Source of the DNA: Straminergon stramineum
Taxonomy: Eukaryota > Streptophyta > Bryopsida > Hypnales > Calliergonaceae
Assembly (NCBI GenBank): GCA_963920665.1
Contig: OY987268.1
Coordinates: forward strand, 23,190,501-23,254,500
Direction of reading: 5' to 3'
DNA: 64,000 nucleotides
Translations under genes and position numbers: made by a program
Shown here: piece after piece, positions 35,616 through 47,579 of the stretch
Numbering within the stretch: the stretch's first letter is position 1
How the letters are laid out: every line of letters starts with the position of its first letter
Notes under the pieces: model-generated
The model's input: the letters and a program-made list of their open reading frames with translations, nothing else
What the model was told of the DNA's origin: nothing
The model's database searches: none

Positions 35616-38154
35616 CTACAAATGGGCATCTGCTCCCTCTTCGGCGTAACCCCAGAAGTCATCATCGTCATCTGCTTTGCTGGTAGTAGTTTCCTTCTTC
35701 TCACCAAAACCTCCCTCAGGTCGTGGTCCAGTGAACCTTCGGTTACTATCAAAGAACACAGTCCAGGGTTTATCATTCACACTACAAACCATGATAAATT
35801 GACTCCATCGAAAATCTACAGTAGAAAACTAAGACAAGAATATCTCGTTCCCATTCGTATGCAAACATAACGGTTAGTTCATTTAGACATAACAAAAGAA
35901 AATGATTTCACAGCCGATCAAGGAGACTGAAGATGAGATATCATGAAAACGAAAAAGGGACCGAAACGATTAGGTTTGGGCAGTCAGAAATTCATCATTT
36001 TCTCGTCCTTTGATGTCCATTCTATCTCTGTACGTCCGACATTGAGATGAATGATACAACATACCCATCGCAATGGTCAGAAATTCATTTATATGCTTTC
36101 GACTCTTCGTGAACAGTGAAACTCCCGAATTAGTAAATTCCCAAAATTATAAAAACTAAAAAATGGCATTTTGTACAGTCTGCATTTTAGATACAACTTT
36201 TCCGCCACACAAGCGTTGAAAATGACCTGAGAGAAAAGTAGTTCTTATTTAATATTTAGAATTATGCAGAGTTGTGCAATATAAATATCTTACTCAGCAT
36301 TTTTTTTTATAAAAACCAAGTATGGGCCTAGAGTATGCACATTGTAAAACATACACAAACTCAGTAAAATTTAGCATGCTGAATAATAAAGCTACGGAAT
36401 TGCGGGTCTGTAAGTAGGAGTAAGTAAGGGCAACGGTGTACTTGTGATTACATCGAGCGCCAGGAAAGAGAAAATTGATTATTCTGAACTCTGCAGCGAA
36501 ATCAGGAAGCAGACACACATTGGAATGCCCATCTGGCGAGAGCCAATTCAGGTAATTCACACGAGATCTTCACAGACAATGTTACGGAAATTCTACACTT
36601 GGCACTGAATTGAACCAAACATACTCTACACTTCACAGGAACGAGGACCAGAGATTCTTCGATTCAATAAAGGTTACCAAGGACGAAAGACCTAAAGAAA
36701 TACAGAAGACACCAAAGTACCTAGCTTTATTGCGGCGGGCATTCTGCTGCTTGCGCTTCACAATGTCCTGGGGCGTCTCATGGAATCTCCTGCGCCTGCA
36801 CTCAGGAATCACTCCTGCTTGCATGACCGCTTTCCTGAACCTCCTCACCACGGAATCAGCTGGTTCATCTTCTCCCACAAAAACCTGACCAAAGAGCCAC
36901 AATCATCACCAACAGAATCAAAACCATGATAAGAACAAAATGACACTGTCCTAAATATCCACAAGCAGCAAGCAGCAGACCAAGGTAGAGAACCGCTTCC
37001 ATTTTTGCGAGAGATAATTAAAGTCACCATTTAAAATGCAAGTGTCATTCAAACACGTGATTTATAAGAAAAGAGGCCGGTAAGCTTCTACGTTCAGGGT
37101 TGAATGCAAAGCAGCTTCCATGAAAGACACGGTTCAAGAAAACGATTGGCACCCTACGACTTCGAACTTCAAGAAACTCATAACTTCCTCATACATTATC
37201 CAAATAATTCACATTTCAGTGCATTGGAATCCTCTTGAAAGGACCTACCAAAATAAATTCCCTTCTGATAATTGAAACCACAGAAAGTCACGGGAATGTG
37301 TTCCCTCCCATTTCAAAATTCAGCTTCCTCATAACTTCCTCATACAGTATCCAAATACTTCATATTTTAGTGCATTGAAATCCTCTTCGAAAGACCTACC
37401 AAACAAAATTCCCTGCTGATAATTGAAACCACAGAAATCCATGGGCAATGCGTTCCCTCCCATTTCAAAATGCAGCTTTCAAATAACCACGCCGACCAGA
37501 CCTGAATGTTATTAAAACCCTGCTACTTCAAACTTCAAGAACTCATAACTTCTTCATCCAGTATCCAAATACTTCACATTTTAGTGCATAGGAATCCTCT
37601 TCGAAAGACCTACCAAAATAAAATTTCCTCCTGATAATTGAAACCACAGAAAGCCACGGGAATGCGTTCTCTCCCATTTCAAAATTCAGCTTTCAAATAA
37701 CCACGCCGACCAGACCTGAGTATGATTAAAACCCTGCTACTTCAAACTTCAAGAACTCATAACTTCCTCATACAGTATCCAAATACTTCACATTTTAGTG
37801 CATTGGAATCCTCTTCGAAAGACCTACCAAAATAAAATTTCCTCCTGATAATTGAAACCACAGAAAGCCACGGGAATGCGTTCTCTCCCATTTCAAAATT
37901 CAACTTCCGAATACCCACGTCTCCCATACCTGAGTATTGTAGCTCCCCTTGAAGTACATCACATTAACAAACTCCATGCCGGGGTGCACCACTGACATGA
38001 ACGAAGGATTCTTCCCATTGCTCAGCGACAACTGCGGCAGCCTCACGACGGACTTGGTGTTGCTGGCATTGGTGCCACTAGGCTCAGCAGCCGAGCATCG
38101 TAGAAAAGAAGAAGGAACGGGCAAAGGCGTGAAAACGGCAGAAGACATGGCCAT
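35616..38154 (-). CDS. RPS21: Plastid ribosomal protein bS21 (nuclear encoded)
   Basis: Small-subunit protein bS21 of the chloroplast ribosome. Three exons: 38154-37930, 36884-36721 and 35745-35616, giving 172 residues. The phases (0, then 2) match, and joining AG to T gives AGT-AAC-CGA at the last junction. Residues 1-58 form a Ser/Ala/Pro-rich transit peptide starting MAMSSAVFTPLPVPSS. The core follows as FVNVMYFKG, then GEDEPADSVVRRFRKAVMQAG, RRRRFHETPQDIVKRK and an Arg/Lys-rich helix, the usual bS21 fold. A plant-type C-terminal extension is acidic (KADDDDFWGYAEEG). Intron 1 holds a four-unit tandem array that copies the exon-1 donor. The first ATG follows a short GCCATA repeat with no upstream in-frame ATG. 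Confidence 0.95.
37159..37930 (-). repeat. Four-unit tandem array in bS21 intron 1
   Basis: Units of roughly 160-215 bp start near 37159, 37322, 37524 and 37739. Each carries CTCATAACTTC, TAGTGCAT, GACCTACCAAA, TGATAATTGAAACCACAGAA and CTCCCATTTCAAAAT blocks. The last unit runs into exon 1. On the minus strand, internal units have ATACTCAG/GTCTGG (37715) and ATTCAG/GTCTGG (37501). These copy the true donor ATACTCAG/GTATGG (37929), so the unit includes the exon-1/intron junction. Confidence 0.85.
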
Positions 38155-39656
38155 CGCTATGGCTATGGCTATGGCTGTCTGTCGCCCTGAATCCTCTCAC
38201 TCCGCTGGATTGTCACTTTGCAATTCTGATTGTGGTTGCGACGACGACGACGGAAGAAGCCATATCCAGTGGAGATTCAGGGGAGTGATAAGAAACAGGG
38301 GGTGACGATGGAAATCCTACCGATGAATGACAAAGTTTTAGGGGTTAACGTTCATTCATTTTCAGTTAGTAACTGGTCGACTACAGTGCTGTAGTGTCCA
38401 GTCACCAGTCCAGTCAAGTGTCCTGTGTGAATAGGGCATTGCGCCAACTCTCTTGAAAAATGTTGTGCTGTACTATACACCAAGACCTCTGTTATATCAC
38501 ATTCTACAATATCACAACTTTGTTCTCATGAAATGTAGGGAAGAAAGAACTCCAATCCCTTTTTGGGATAGATGTGAATGAGGAGTCTCTTTTTGTTCTT
38601 CCTCAAGGAGAGCACTTAGTTGCACTTAATAGTCATGTGAATCCAAAGACTACTAGGGGTTTGTTAATTCTATAATTTATAAATAATGGATCACTTACAT
38701 AGACTAATAGTTTCAAAATAGACCCCTTTGTTTAAAGGATATTTAGAGGATATTCATATTTGAAATATTCTATAAACATCCAACATTTATGAACTATTTT
38801 TAGAATATTTGTATTATTTCATACACCCTCTCTAAACACCCTTTGAAAAACTCATAGTGCACTTCCGATGTTTTTTCATCTAGGATCCCACAGTATGCTC
38901 TAAGATAACCTAATCTCGCAAGAATCATTAGGTAGAAGATACGATTGTATTCCTAGGTCATTTGAAGTTTACTCGATACATTATATTGAATACAAAGATA
39001 ACAACAATTCTATGATAGAAGTGTTCAAATTTAGCTTCTTGAATTGTGCAACTCAATGTATCTCCTTAAACTTGAAAGGAAAACACCTATCACCAAAGTA
39101 CTTTGCCAAAAATGATTTGATATATAAACAAATAGAGGCATTTTTCATTTTTGAAGTAATCTTAAAGGTCATCTACTTTTTTGCTTCAACCTCCTTCCAT
39201 GATTACTATAATATGCAACAACATATTATCATTATGTAATTATAAAACTTCATTTTATCAAGAGCATTTTGGGTGACATTAACTCCTAAAATTTCTAAAG
39301 CATTTGAGGCCCCAAAACACTAAAAATGGTCACTTTTGTGTCCAGATTTTTCAATGAATTTTTTTTTTAATTATAGCAATTGGAACTATAACTAAAGATC
39401 TTCATCTCAATTTCATAAAGAACACATATAAGATCTTTAATTTTATAAGATCTACTAGCTCATGGTAGAAAGTAATTTTTCAACTCTATGCACCTAAAGG
39501 GTTAGAATTCAATGAAAATTAAACAATGTTGAATTTAATGTGAAACTTTTAGTATAATATAAATGCTAAGGTTAGAAACTAGCATACCCAAAATTAGAAT
39601 TTGAATCCACTTTATGAAAAATTTATGGCCCTTACATTACTATGATCCTTTTGAAA
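38155..39656. other. bS21 upstream region and AT-rich intergenic DNA
   Basis: The bS21 promoter should lie in the first few hundred bases. Positions 38320-38343 read GATGAATGACAAAG, then an AGGGGTTAA end, resembling a fragment of the TTAA MITE family. The rest is AT-rich without a recognised gene. Confidence 0.45.
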
Positions 39657-41027
39657 CACTATATGAAACCCACATTTTTTGTAACAAGCTCATAACGTGG
39701 TAGGTACGTTTTTTTGGACATTAGCCATGTCAACATGGATGTCCAAAAAAATGCATTATAATGGACAAGCTAAAAAACTTGGAAAATCATAGAAAACATG
39801 GTCTAATTTCAAGGAAATTTTTGAAGACATCAAAAAAAATATGGTTTGAGAAGGTCATGAGAGGTTGCCATGTGGATGCCACCTTGTCTCTACGTCAGCG
39901 CTGACTAAGCATCCGGGCCCTAGTTGATGTCGTTGTTGTGTTGTGCCCTTGGTCTCATCAATTTGGACATCTACTGTGACACGCATATGTTTTTTCTAAT
40001 GTCAACAGTGACATGAGGTTAATTTTTTGGAACATCATGTAGCATCCACCATGTGTTATGGCACGTCTACAGAGACATGAAAACATCACATACGACATCT
40101 TCCAGAATGTATCTAATGTGCATGTCTCAATCTTTGAAATATCCATTAAGATGACAAGATGTTTTTTGTGGTGTCCACTTGAATGTGTGCCATACACAAT
40201 ATACCGTATAGAATAGGCCATTTGCAATACACCATACATTGTATACAATATTCCATATATAGTATACAATATGTGGCAAATATGTTGCATGGCTCAAAGT
40301 ACCACTTATTGTGAGTATATTGACATGAGAAGATAAGGTATATATACAAGTAGGGTGATAGGAGGAAGACAAACCATATGGGATATATAAACATCGAAAT
40401 TTTATTAAAAGTTGAATTTCATACATGAGCATTATAATAAACACTATGTTGTCTCAACTAATGTATCAAAAATATCTGGATGTCTAAGTTGATGTTGCAA
40501 AAAACATGTGGACATTTCAATTGATGTCTTAGTTGATGTCATAAATGACATAAAAAAATAGGGTTAGGGTTCTTAGATGGTGTTTAAATGTGATGATGTG
40601 GCATGCCAAATCATCCTCATTGCATGCCATGTCACTCAATTGCCACTTCATTGACCTCAACTTACAATTGCTACCTTTTTTTTGCTAAAGTATACTATAT
40701 AGTTGCCCTTCCCCTATTTTTTCACATTTGGTCAATCTTTTACCTCAGCTCCAAGTAACCAAAGTCAAAATTTGAATCCTTGTTGACATGGCACAAACAC
40801 ATTGTTTTGGACATCACAAAAAATGTGCCAACATTTTATCGGATGTCTCACAAAACATTCACCTTTTCCATAGCATCATGTTGTTTTCCTACTGACACCA
40901 CATGTTGTTTGGGATGTCTACTATAATTCTTCCATCTAGTACCTTAGAGTCTCAAACGTCCTTATGTCAAAAAAAAAACGCCACGTTTTTTATCCAATGT
41001 CATAAAAAACGTGGGTTTCTTATAGTG
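39657..41027. mobile_element. Non-autonomous CACTA (En/Spm-type) element, 1371 bp
   Basis: The left end is CACTATATGAAACCCAC. The right end, read inverted, is CACTATAAGAAACCCAC; it is followed by CGTTTTTTATGAC, against ATTTTTTGTAAC at left. Both ends are flanked by AAA, a 3-bp target duplication as expected for CACTA elements. Subterminal ATGTC/GACAT motifs are frequent at both ends. There is a hairpin TTTTTTGGACAT / ATGTCCAAAAAA near 39712-39752 and a perfect 13-bp hairpin CCACGTTTTTTAT near the right end. No transposase frame is present, so it would need a helper element. Confidence 0.85.
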
Positions 41028-43993
41028 AAAAGACTAAAATATCTAAAAACATCAATATATTCATCAAACATTTAAAAATATATTTTCCTACAATCTAGAT
41101 GGTGAATTTTGCATTGAGTCAATAATAAGTGAGAAGAAAAAAATCAGAAAAAAGTTTTGCAATACAATTTTTATGGTCCTAAACATGATTTTTCATGACA
41201 TTGTGTCAAAAAAGATCCTCATGTGGGTACAATCATGCTTGGAGTATCCCATAAACATTGTCATACAATAGAAAACAATTCAATGAAATTCATTTCTTTA
41301 ATATAGATTAAGTTACATATCTTGTTGTAAGAACTTAATTTTAATACAAACTTGCTTAGCTGCCTCAAGCAGAATACAATATGGATTTATCCAAAAAAAA
41401 TTATCATTAATTGATTAAAGTTGTTGATTTGATTCCTATAGCTCCATTCAAGACTCTATCATAGTGTTCATTTTTCACTTAGGAATCAAAGAGGAATATA
41501 AATATTTAGTAGAAAGTGTTTTCAAATTACTTTGTTGATTTATGATGTTTTAATAACAAATTGTAGTAATTTATAACTTGATATGGGATATTTAACTATT
41601 CAGTTTTATTATTTTTCAAATCTTCTATAATATGACAAAAGAGGGCTACGATTTCAAGAAATTCAAAATTGAAGGTTCTTTTGGATTTCATAGTTGAAAC
41701 ATGAAAAGTGAGTTGTAAAGTGGTGAATAGGCAAAAAAAATCATGGTAAAATTCTTGCATATACATGTATATTTTCTATTGGCGTGATATTAGTTGCTAA
41801 ATCCCAATAAATATGAAAATGAAAAATGAAAGATTTAATAAGTTTTGATTCATGAAAATGATTTGACTATATGTGTTCTAAGTTCTAACTATAGCCAATG
41901 TTTTAAAAAAATTACTCTCATTTTTATTTGTAAAATAGGCTAATTGAAAATTATTTCATTCTTGATTCCTTGGTTCCTAATTGGTGTACCCCAAGCATGC
42001 TTATACCCATGTGTTAAAATAAATTGTCAAGTGGAAATTCCTCAAAAGTCCTTTGATAATTGCAGAATTTGAATTTTTGAGGTCAAATCACTCAAAAATT
42101 CGTTAAAAATTTATCCAAATTTTGCATTTATATGCAAATTCAACATATTTTCAGATTCGTATCAGAAATTTAAATCCAAAAATATAAATTGTGTGCACAA
42201 TCAAGTTAAAAATCGAACCACAGCAGCTGACCAAAACCTCAAAAAACACAATTTGGTTGCAAGGAATTTTAAGGGTTACAGAGGTATAGTAATGAGATTC
42301 TTTGGCTTAGGGGTATTGAGTCGTCGACATCGCGAGATCATTATGCTTCGAAAGACGATGATTCTTCGTAAGCTTGCAAATTGATTCTCCCGTACTTTTG
42401 TATGAATGAATTCGGCTATGGATCGAGCTCCAGTTGCGGAAGGTTTGAACATATAAATTCTATAGGAGCAGCCTGGCAAGAGAGTTGACCGCCTCCTGGA
42501 AGCCGTGACTGTACTGTTGCAGAGTTTAGTGAAGCAGGCATGATTCTGTTTGCCATCATCGCAAGCGTTTCGCGGACAAGATTAAGGTCAGTAGATTCAA
42601 GATTCGTGTTGAAGCAGCCTCTCATTTGAATTGCGGGGCATTTAAATTTGATGAACGACTAGGTTAATTAATTTCGAACGTTTCCTCCTTTGAATTGAAC
42701 GCTCTTCAAAGACTCGAGTTCCTTTTGAATACTCGAATTCGAAGTTCTCCACTGTTGTTGTTGGGAATTCAGAACAACATCATTAAACTCAAGGAGATCA
42801 GAAATCGTTTTAGCTGCGGCTAACTGTGATCGGAATTAGAGATCGGAAGCGAGCGCGAATCAATTAGCTTGTAATTTACTGTCGTTCAAGGTCTACTCGA
42901 GTCTTTCTTCAACTCATTGTCCATTCGCGTCTTCGCACGTTTTCCATACGAATGCTTTCCAAGATTAGCTAGCGTTTCTTTAATTAAGTTTGCATAAGTT
43001 TGCGGTCACATACTCACATTAATTCATGTTGATGTATGGAAAGTTCACAGCATAATTAAACTCGAGGAGATCACCGTAGAAGTTTTAGCAATGACCGGAG
43101 TTAGTTAGATCAAGCGCGAATCAATTAGCGCTCGTGCAATTAATTTTTCCTTCCAATGCAGATCACAGCCTCGTACCTTTCTTTAGACTGCAAGTGCTGA
43201 GTCTTTGACTTCCAGAAAATGCAGCTTCAACACACATTTTGTCGCCTATCCAAGTCGCTGTCTCTACCCCACGGATGTTACTTTACACCAATGTAGAGCG
43301 TGTGCGCACTCGATCCTGTCTAAGGTTTCTGTCAGATGTGACTCGAGAAGCTTTAGTAAAGAACAGTTTCAATCTCATGGCATTGATGAAGACTAGTAAC
43401 GCGCTAGTAGCACAATTGTCGTGAGACAGCCTTGATCATAGAACTAGCGTTTCTTTGAGTGTCGACAGACTTCATTCCCCACACTTTTCTTGATTAAAAT
43501 TAACAATCAAGGCAGCGAGTCATATTTAGTTAAATTGGAGGATATTCAGGACATTTGCAGTTTTCAAGGCGGGCCACTATAGCATTCCTAGTTTCAGAGA
43601 TTTCTGCAGTACGGTTGAGTGTCACAAATCTGGTGCCCAGAATCGCGCCAATGTCACGAATTTGAATCTGCAATTTGGCTTTCAAACGTCCAGATCCTTT
43701 AAAGGTAGAGGGACATGACGTATAACACGAGATGAACCGTCTTACCGCTACATGACCACTATGTTAATTACTGCTACTGTTTTGACCTAGTGAGATTTTC
43801 ATCATCCTAGTCATAGTAGATTTGTTACTTAATGGAATTAATTTGAAAGTAGGGAAGGGGAGATGCCGGTAGCTTTCCACTCAAGGCTACACTTCTAAGT
43901 TGGAAATGAAAGTTCTCCATTGATCTTCTCGCATTCTAACCGCTCTCGCCGACTCTGGAATTTTACAGTGCACTGCCGCTCAGATCCTTTGCC
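41028..43993. other. Intergenic and ferric reductase 5' flank
   Basis: AT-rich up to about 42180, then more balanced. Two diverged direct copies of a block with AAACTC-AGGAGATCA and AGCGCGAATCAATTAGC lie near 42784-42880 and 43059-43140. A minus-strand frame at 42625-42416 is free of stops but matches no family I recognise. The promoter of the ferric reductase should lie just upstream of 43994. Confidence 0.45.
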
Positions 43994-46900
43994 ATGGCTA
44001 CCGATCTTCTAGTGAAGGACGCAAAGAAAATTTTTTCGCTCTTGTTCTGGAGTGCACTTTTGTTCTGGATGTTTTTGTGGATTCTTTGGCCCACAGCCAC
44101 TGGCGAGAAGCTGGTTGCTCGAGCTAAACAGAAGACCCCGAGTTTTGACGGTGACTATGGTAAGTGCCTGGCCAATAGGGAGAGATACGTCTGGCAATCG
44201 ATTGTTCTCGTTGTCTCCTTCCTATTTCGGAGTCATATAGAATTTGACCGCATCACACTTGAGAGATGCAGTTTATCAGTTTCTGCAATACAATTTTATG
44301 CACACTCTGCTGCTGCAATTGATCGTGCCCTGTTTGAGCTTCTCAATTGTGAGTGAGGACATGACCAATCATAGAGCAATAAATTGCTTCTTTGTGTGCA
44401 GGTGCGACTCTCATCGTTTACTCATCTCCGGCCATCCTTTCCTCCATTTTCGGCCTTCTGCTTTTACATCTGAAGAGAGCATATCCGGAACACAGGCAAG
44501 GAGTCTCTCTGAATGTTTTTGAAGCCAAATATTACATGTAAATCATTTCATCACGCGGGAATGAAGCTCAAGAATCTTCGTATGACCCGATTCATTAACT
44601 GCATGATCAGACAGTGATCATCAAAGCTTGTGTATTCATCTTGACAGATCCCCAAGGTCAAGGACGAGGGGTGAACCTGGCTCGAAAGGGCTTTGGAAAC
44701 GATTCCAAAACCTGATGTGGACACAGCCACTTGTGACAAGAGGCCCTCTAGGTGTGGCAACAGGGTTCGACATCCTTGCCATCACTGTTGTTCTCGTTGC
44801 AGTAGCTTGGATATTCTTGAAGACACTTATTCCCGAATTACGTCTAATTAATACAAGTCCTCAAGCAGCACCTCTGGGAGAAATACATAAGTAAGTTGCA
44901 CCATGGTCAGTCTAATCCTCTAATCCTCTTTTTCAAAATACGGAAATCTACAACGTAATTAATACTTATGTCAGAAAGAGTATGACCCGAGCTACCTGCA
45001 GGTATCAAAAGCGCATGGTACAATGTGCAGGAGCTTTGTCACGAGCAGCATTGCTGCCATTGACCCTCTTGTTCTTCCCAGTGTCAAGAGGCTCACCTGT
45101 GTTGAGGACGATTGATATACCCTTTGAGCATGCTGTCAAGTACCACAGATGGCTAGGCCACTTAACCTTGACTCTCTTCAGCGCGCATGCTGTTATTAAT
45201 ATTTGCTTCTTCGCCTCTGAGCACGCTATTTCCAAGGTTTGCAAAGTTTTATCCAATCCATCCCCACGTATTTCCCACTTCGTTCCTCATTTTTTCACCA
45301 TTTGCAGTTTTACTGTAAGCATAATCTATCAGCAGTATCAGTAATGTTGCCTGTCGTAACCTTATGTAAACTTATCTGTGTTATGTTGGAACAGCTGCTC
45401 AAGTGGCCACCGACGGGAATTTCATTTCTAGCAGGGATCATTGCTTTCGCTGCTGGGCTCTTAATGTGGCTCACAGCTATAGCTCCCATCCGCAGGCGAT
45501 GGTTTGAACTGTTCTATTTAATCCACCATCTTTACCTGGTTTTGTTCACATTTTTGGTTTTCCATGTTGGCACGAAGATGTCATCATACACAGCAGGCGG
45601 CATGTTTCTCTTCTTCGTAGATCGTTTCGTTCGAGTGGTGCAGTCACGCCATGGCCTAAGTCTTGCAGCCACCAAGGTCTATCCCAGTGGAGCGATGGAG
45701 CTAAAATTACGGAAGGCACCAGGTAAAGTCACCAATCAACACTAGCAAGTGTTTCACGAATAGATTGCGAGTGATCGATTCACGAGAATTTGCAAATCTA
45801 ATTTCACGCAGGCTACTTACAATCACAGATGGTTGTCCATAACAGGAGTTGTATACAACGCGCTGAGCTTTGTCTTCATCAATATTCCATGTGTGTCACG
45901 ACTGCAATGGCATCCCTTCAGCGTCACTTCCAGTCCTCTTGAGGACTCTCCAACCGTGACTATCTGTATCAAGCCACTCGGGGAGTGGACAAGGAAACTG
46001 CACCGTACTCTTACTGCATCAGATGCAGGTGCTCCAACATCCAGCTGCCCTTTCTCAAATCTGCTTTTCGCGGAAGGTCCCTACGGACATACCTCAGATT
46101 TTTTCCGTAGGTACGACGCATTATTCCTAGTTGCGGGAGGAATCGGCATTACCCCTTTCATCGCGATTCTGCGGGACCTCTTCTACCGTTACCAAGGGAG
46201 AGAACGTGGACTACCAAAGTCCATTCAGCTCATTTGGACTATGAAGACAGGATCGGAGTTTGTTCTACTCACAGACATCTTCCCCGCGAAGAGATTCTCC
46301 GATACCATGCCGCATTTCGAGTGTCACGCTTTCTTGACAGGAAGAGCCAATCGGTGCGACACAGGGGAGGGGACGTTGATAGACAGATATGATGCTGAAA
46401 ACGAGATAACCATGAATTTCCCCAACGTTTCAGGCCGCGAGGGATCCCTCTCCCCTGTTGCTGCTACTGGAAATGGCCTCTGGGTTGCTGGTCTCGTCGC
46501 TGTTGCATCCTGTGCAACGATTCTGGTCATGTATGTCTTCGACAGATCCACCACCCGGCACTCACATGAAGGTAGCAGGCCAACGTCAGGTCAACATATC
46601 GCCTTGCTTTATCTTGGAAGCATGGTTGTGGGAATAAGTGGCTTCGGTGGTGTCGTCATGTTGGCTTGGAGCTTGTTGAGAAATATGGAGTATAGTGAGA
46701 ACTGCAAGAAGACGAGCGTTTATGAGAAGGATTGCACGCCAGCTGCAGGTTTTCCCTTGCCAGATGGAGAAAATATTTGGGAAAGGAATCTGCTCGAAAA
46801 CACCAGCATCATGAGAGGACGGCCAAACTTGCCAAGTAATCTCTCCTTGCTAGCTCCTTTGAAGCGTGCTTTGGTTTCAGTGATGGTATTTAACCTTTTA

Positions 46901-47579
46901 ACCTCTAATTAACCTCTAAAAGAACAAGGATTCATGGTTCTGTAGTGGCGAGTTCGGTTGATCAAATTGTGAAAATATAATTCAAATGGGGTTCAAGTAT
47001 ATATCACTAGAACCACGAAGAACATTGCTTGTGTCGGTGAGCTAATAAAACAGCACGTACACTGAGGGACTTTTGCAGTGTAGCAGTGGTTCACTTTCCA
47101 AGTAAGGACTTGCTCATTCATCCTCATTTTCCCTGTACATGTAGCTGTTGTAGATGCAAGGCCTCTTCCGTGTGGGCTAGCCAATAAAATTGAATAAAAA
47201 AGAGTCCCACATAACCTTCTCAAATTTAGACTGATAAAAACACGAGTCCAATTTGGGCTTCCTGGTCCTTTCTGGGTTAAACTCAAGGAAGTTCTCAATA
47301 TCACTACAGGCCTAGTTTGTCTGCAACCTACTGTACACCTTCTGAAAGCTTCAGAACCGTTCTTAACCCTATTTGACACGTTCCGCTATTGTGGTTGAAT
47401 TGTGATTGAATGCAGAATATTTCAATACTGCGGCAGAATGTTACCGAGGCAAAGATGTGGGAGTAATCGTATGTGGTCCAGACAGTTTGCAACAGAGCGT
47501 TGCTACCGAATGCAAGTCTCACTACATGAGCTCATCGGTATCTCCATTCTACTTCCACTCGCTCAGCTTCGATCTGTGA
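43994..47579 (+). CDS. FRO: Ferric-chelate reductase / ferric reductase oxidase
   Basis: Membrane flavocytochrome that moves electrons from NADPH through FAD and two haems to reduce Fe(III) or Cu(II) chelates. Seven exons: 43994-44159, 44402-44495, 44648-44890, 45002-45236, 45395-45722, 45846-46835 and 47416-47579, giving 739 residues with consistent phases. N-terminal membrane helix FSLLFWSALLFWMFLWIL. Bis-haem histidines: His216 and His230 (13 apart), His290 and His303 (12 apart). FAD motif HPFSVTS (378-384), nucleotide motif GGIGITP (453-459), extra membrane segments near 550-620, and C-terminal VIVCGPDS (Cys705) ending HSLSFDL. Exon 2 ends with a GC donor (CACAG/GCAAGG). Exon 4 has an alternative in-frame acceptor at 44974 that adds nine residues. 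The subfamily and membrane location cannot be decided from sequence alone. Confidence 0.95.

Noticed and set aside
40127..40444. 105-codon minus-strand open frame in the CACTA element
   Set aside because: Built on ATA/TAC-rich repeats and unlike any CACTA transposase; the element appears non-coding.
42416..42625. Stop-free minus-strand stretch of mixed composition
   Set aside because: It looks slightly protein-like but no family could be named and no partner exons were found, so it is mentioned only in the region note.
46836..46912. FRO continuing in frame to the stop at 46912
   Set aside because: That stop would truncate the protein before the conserved CGP region. A donor at 46835 joins in phase to the exon at 47416 that holds VIVCGPDS and the usual C-terminus.
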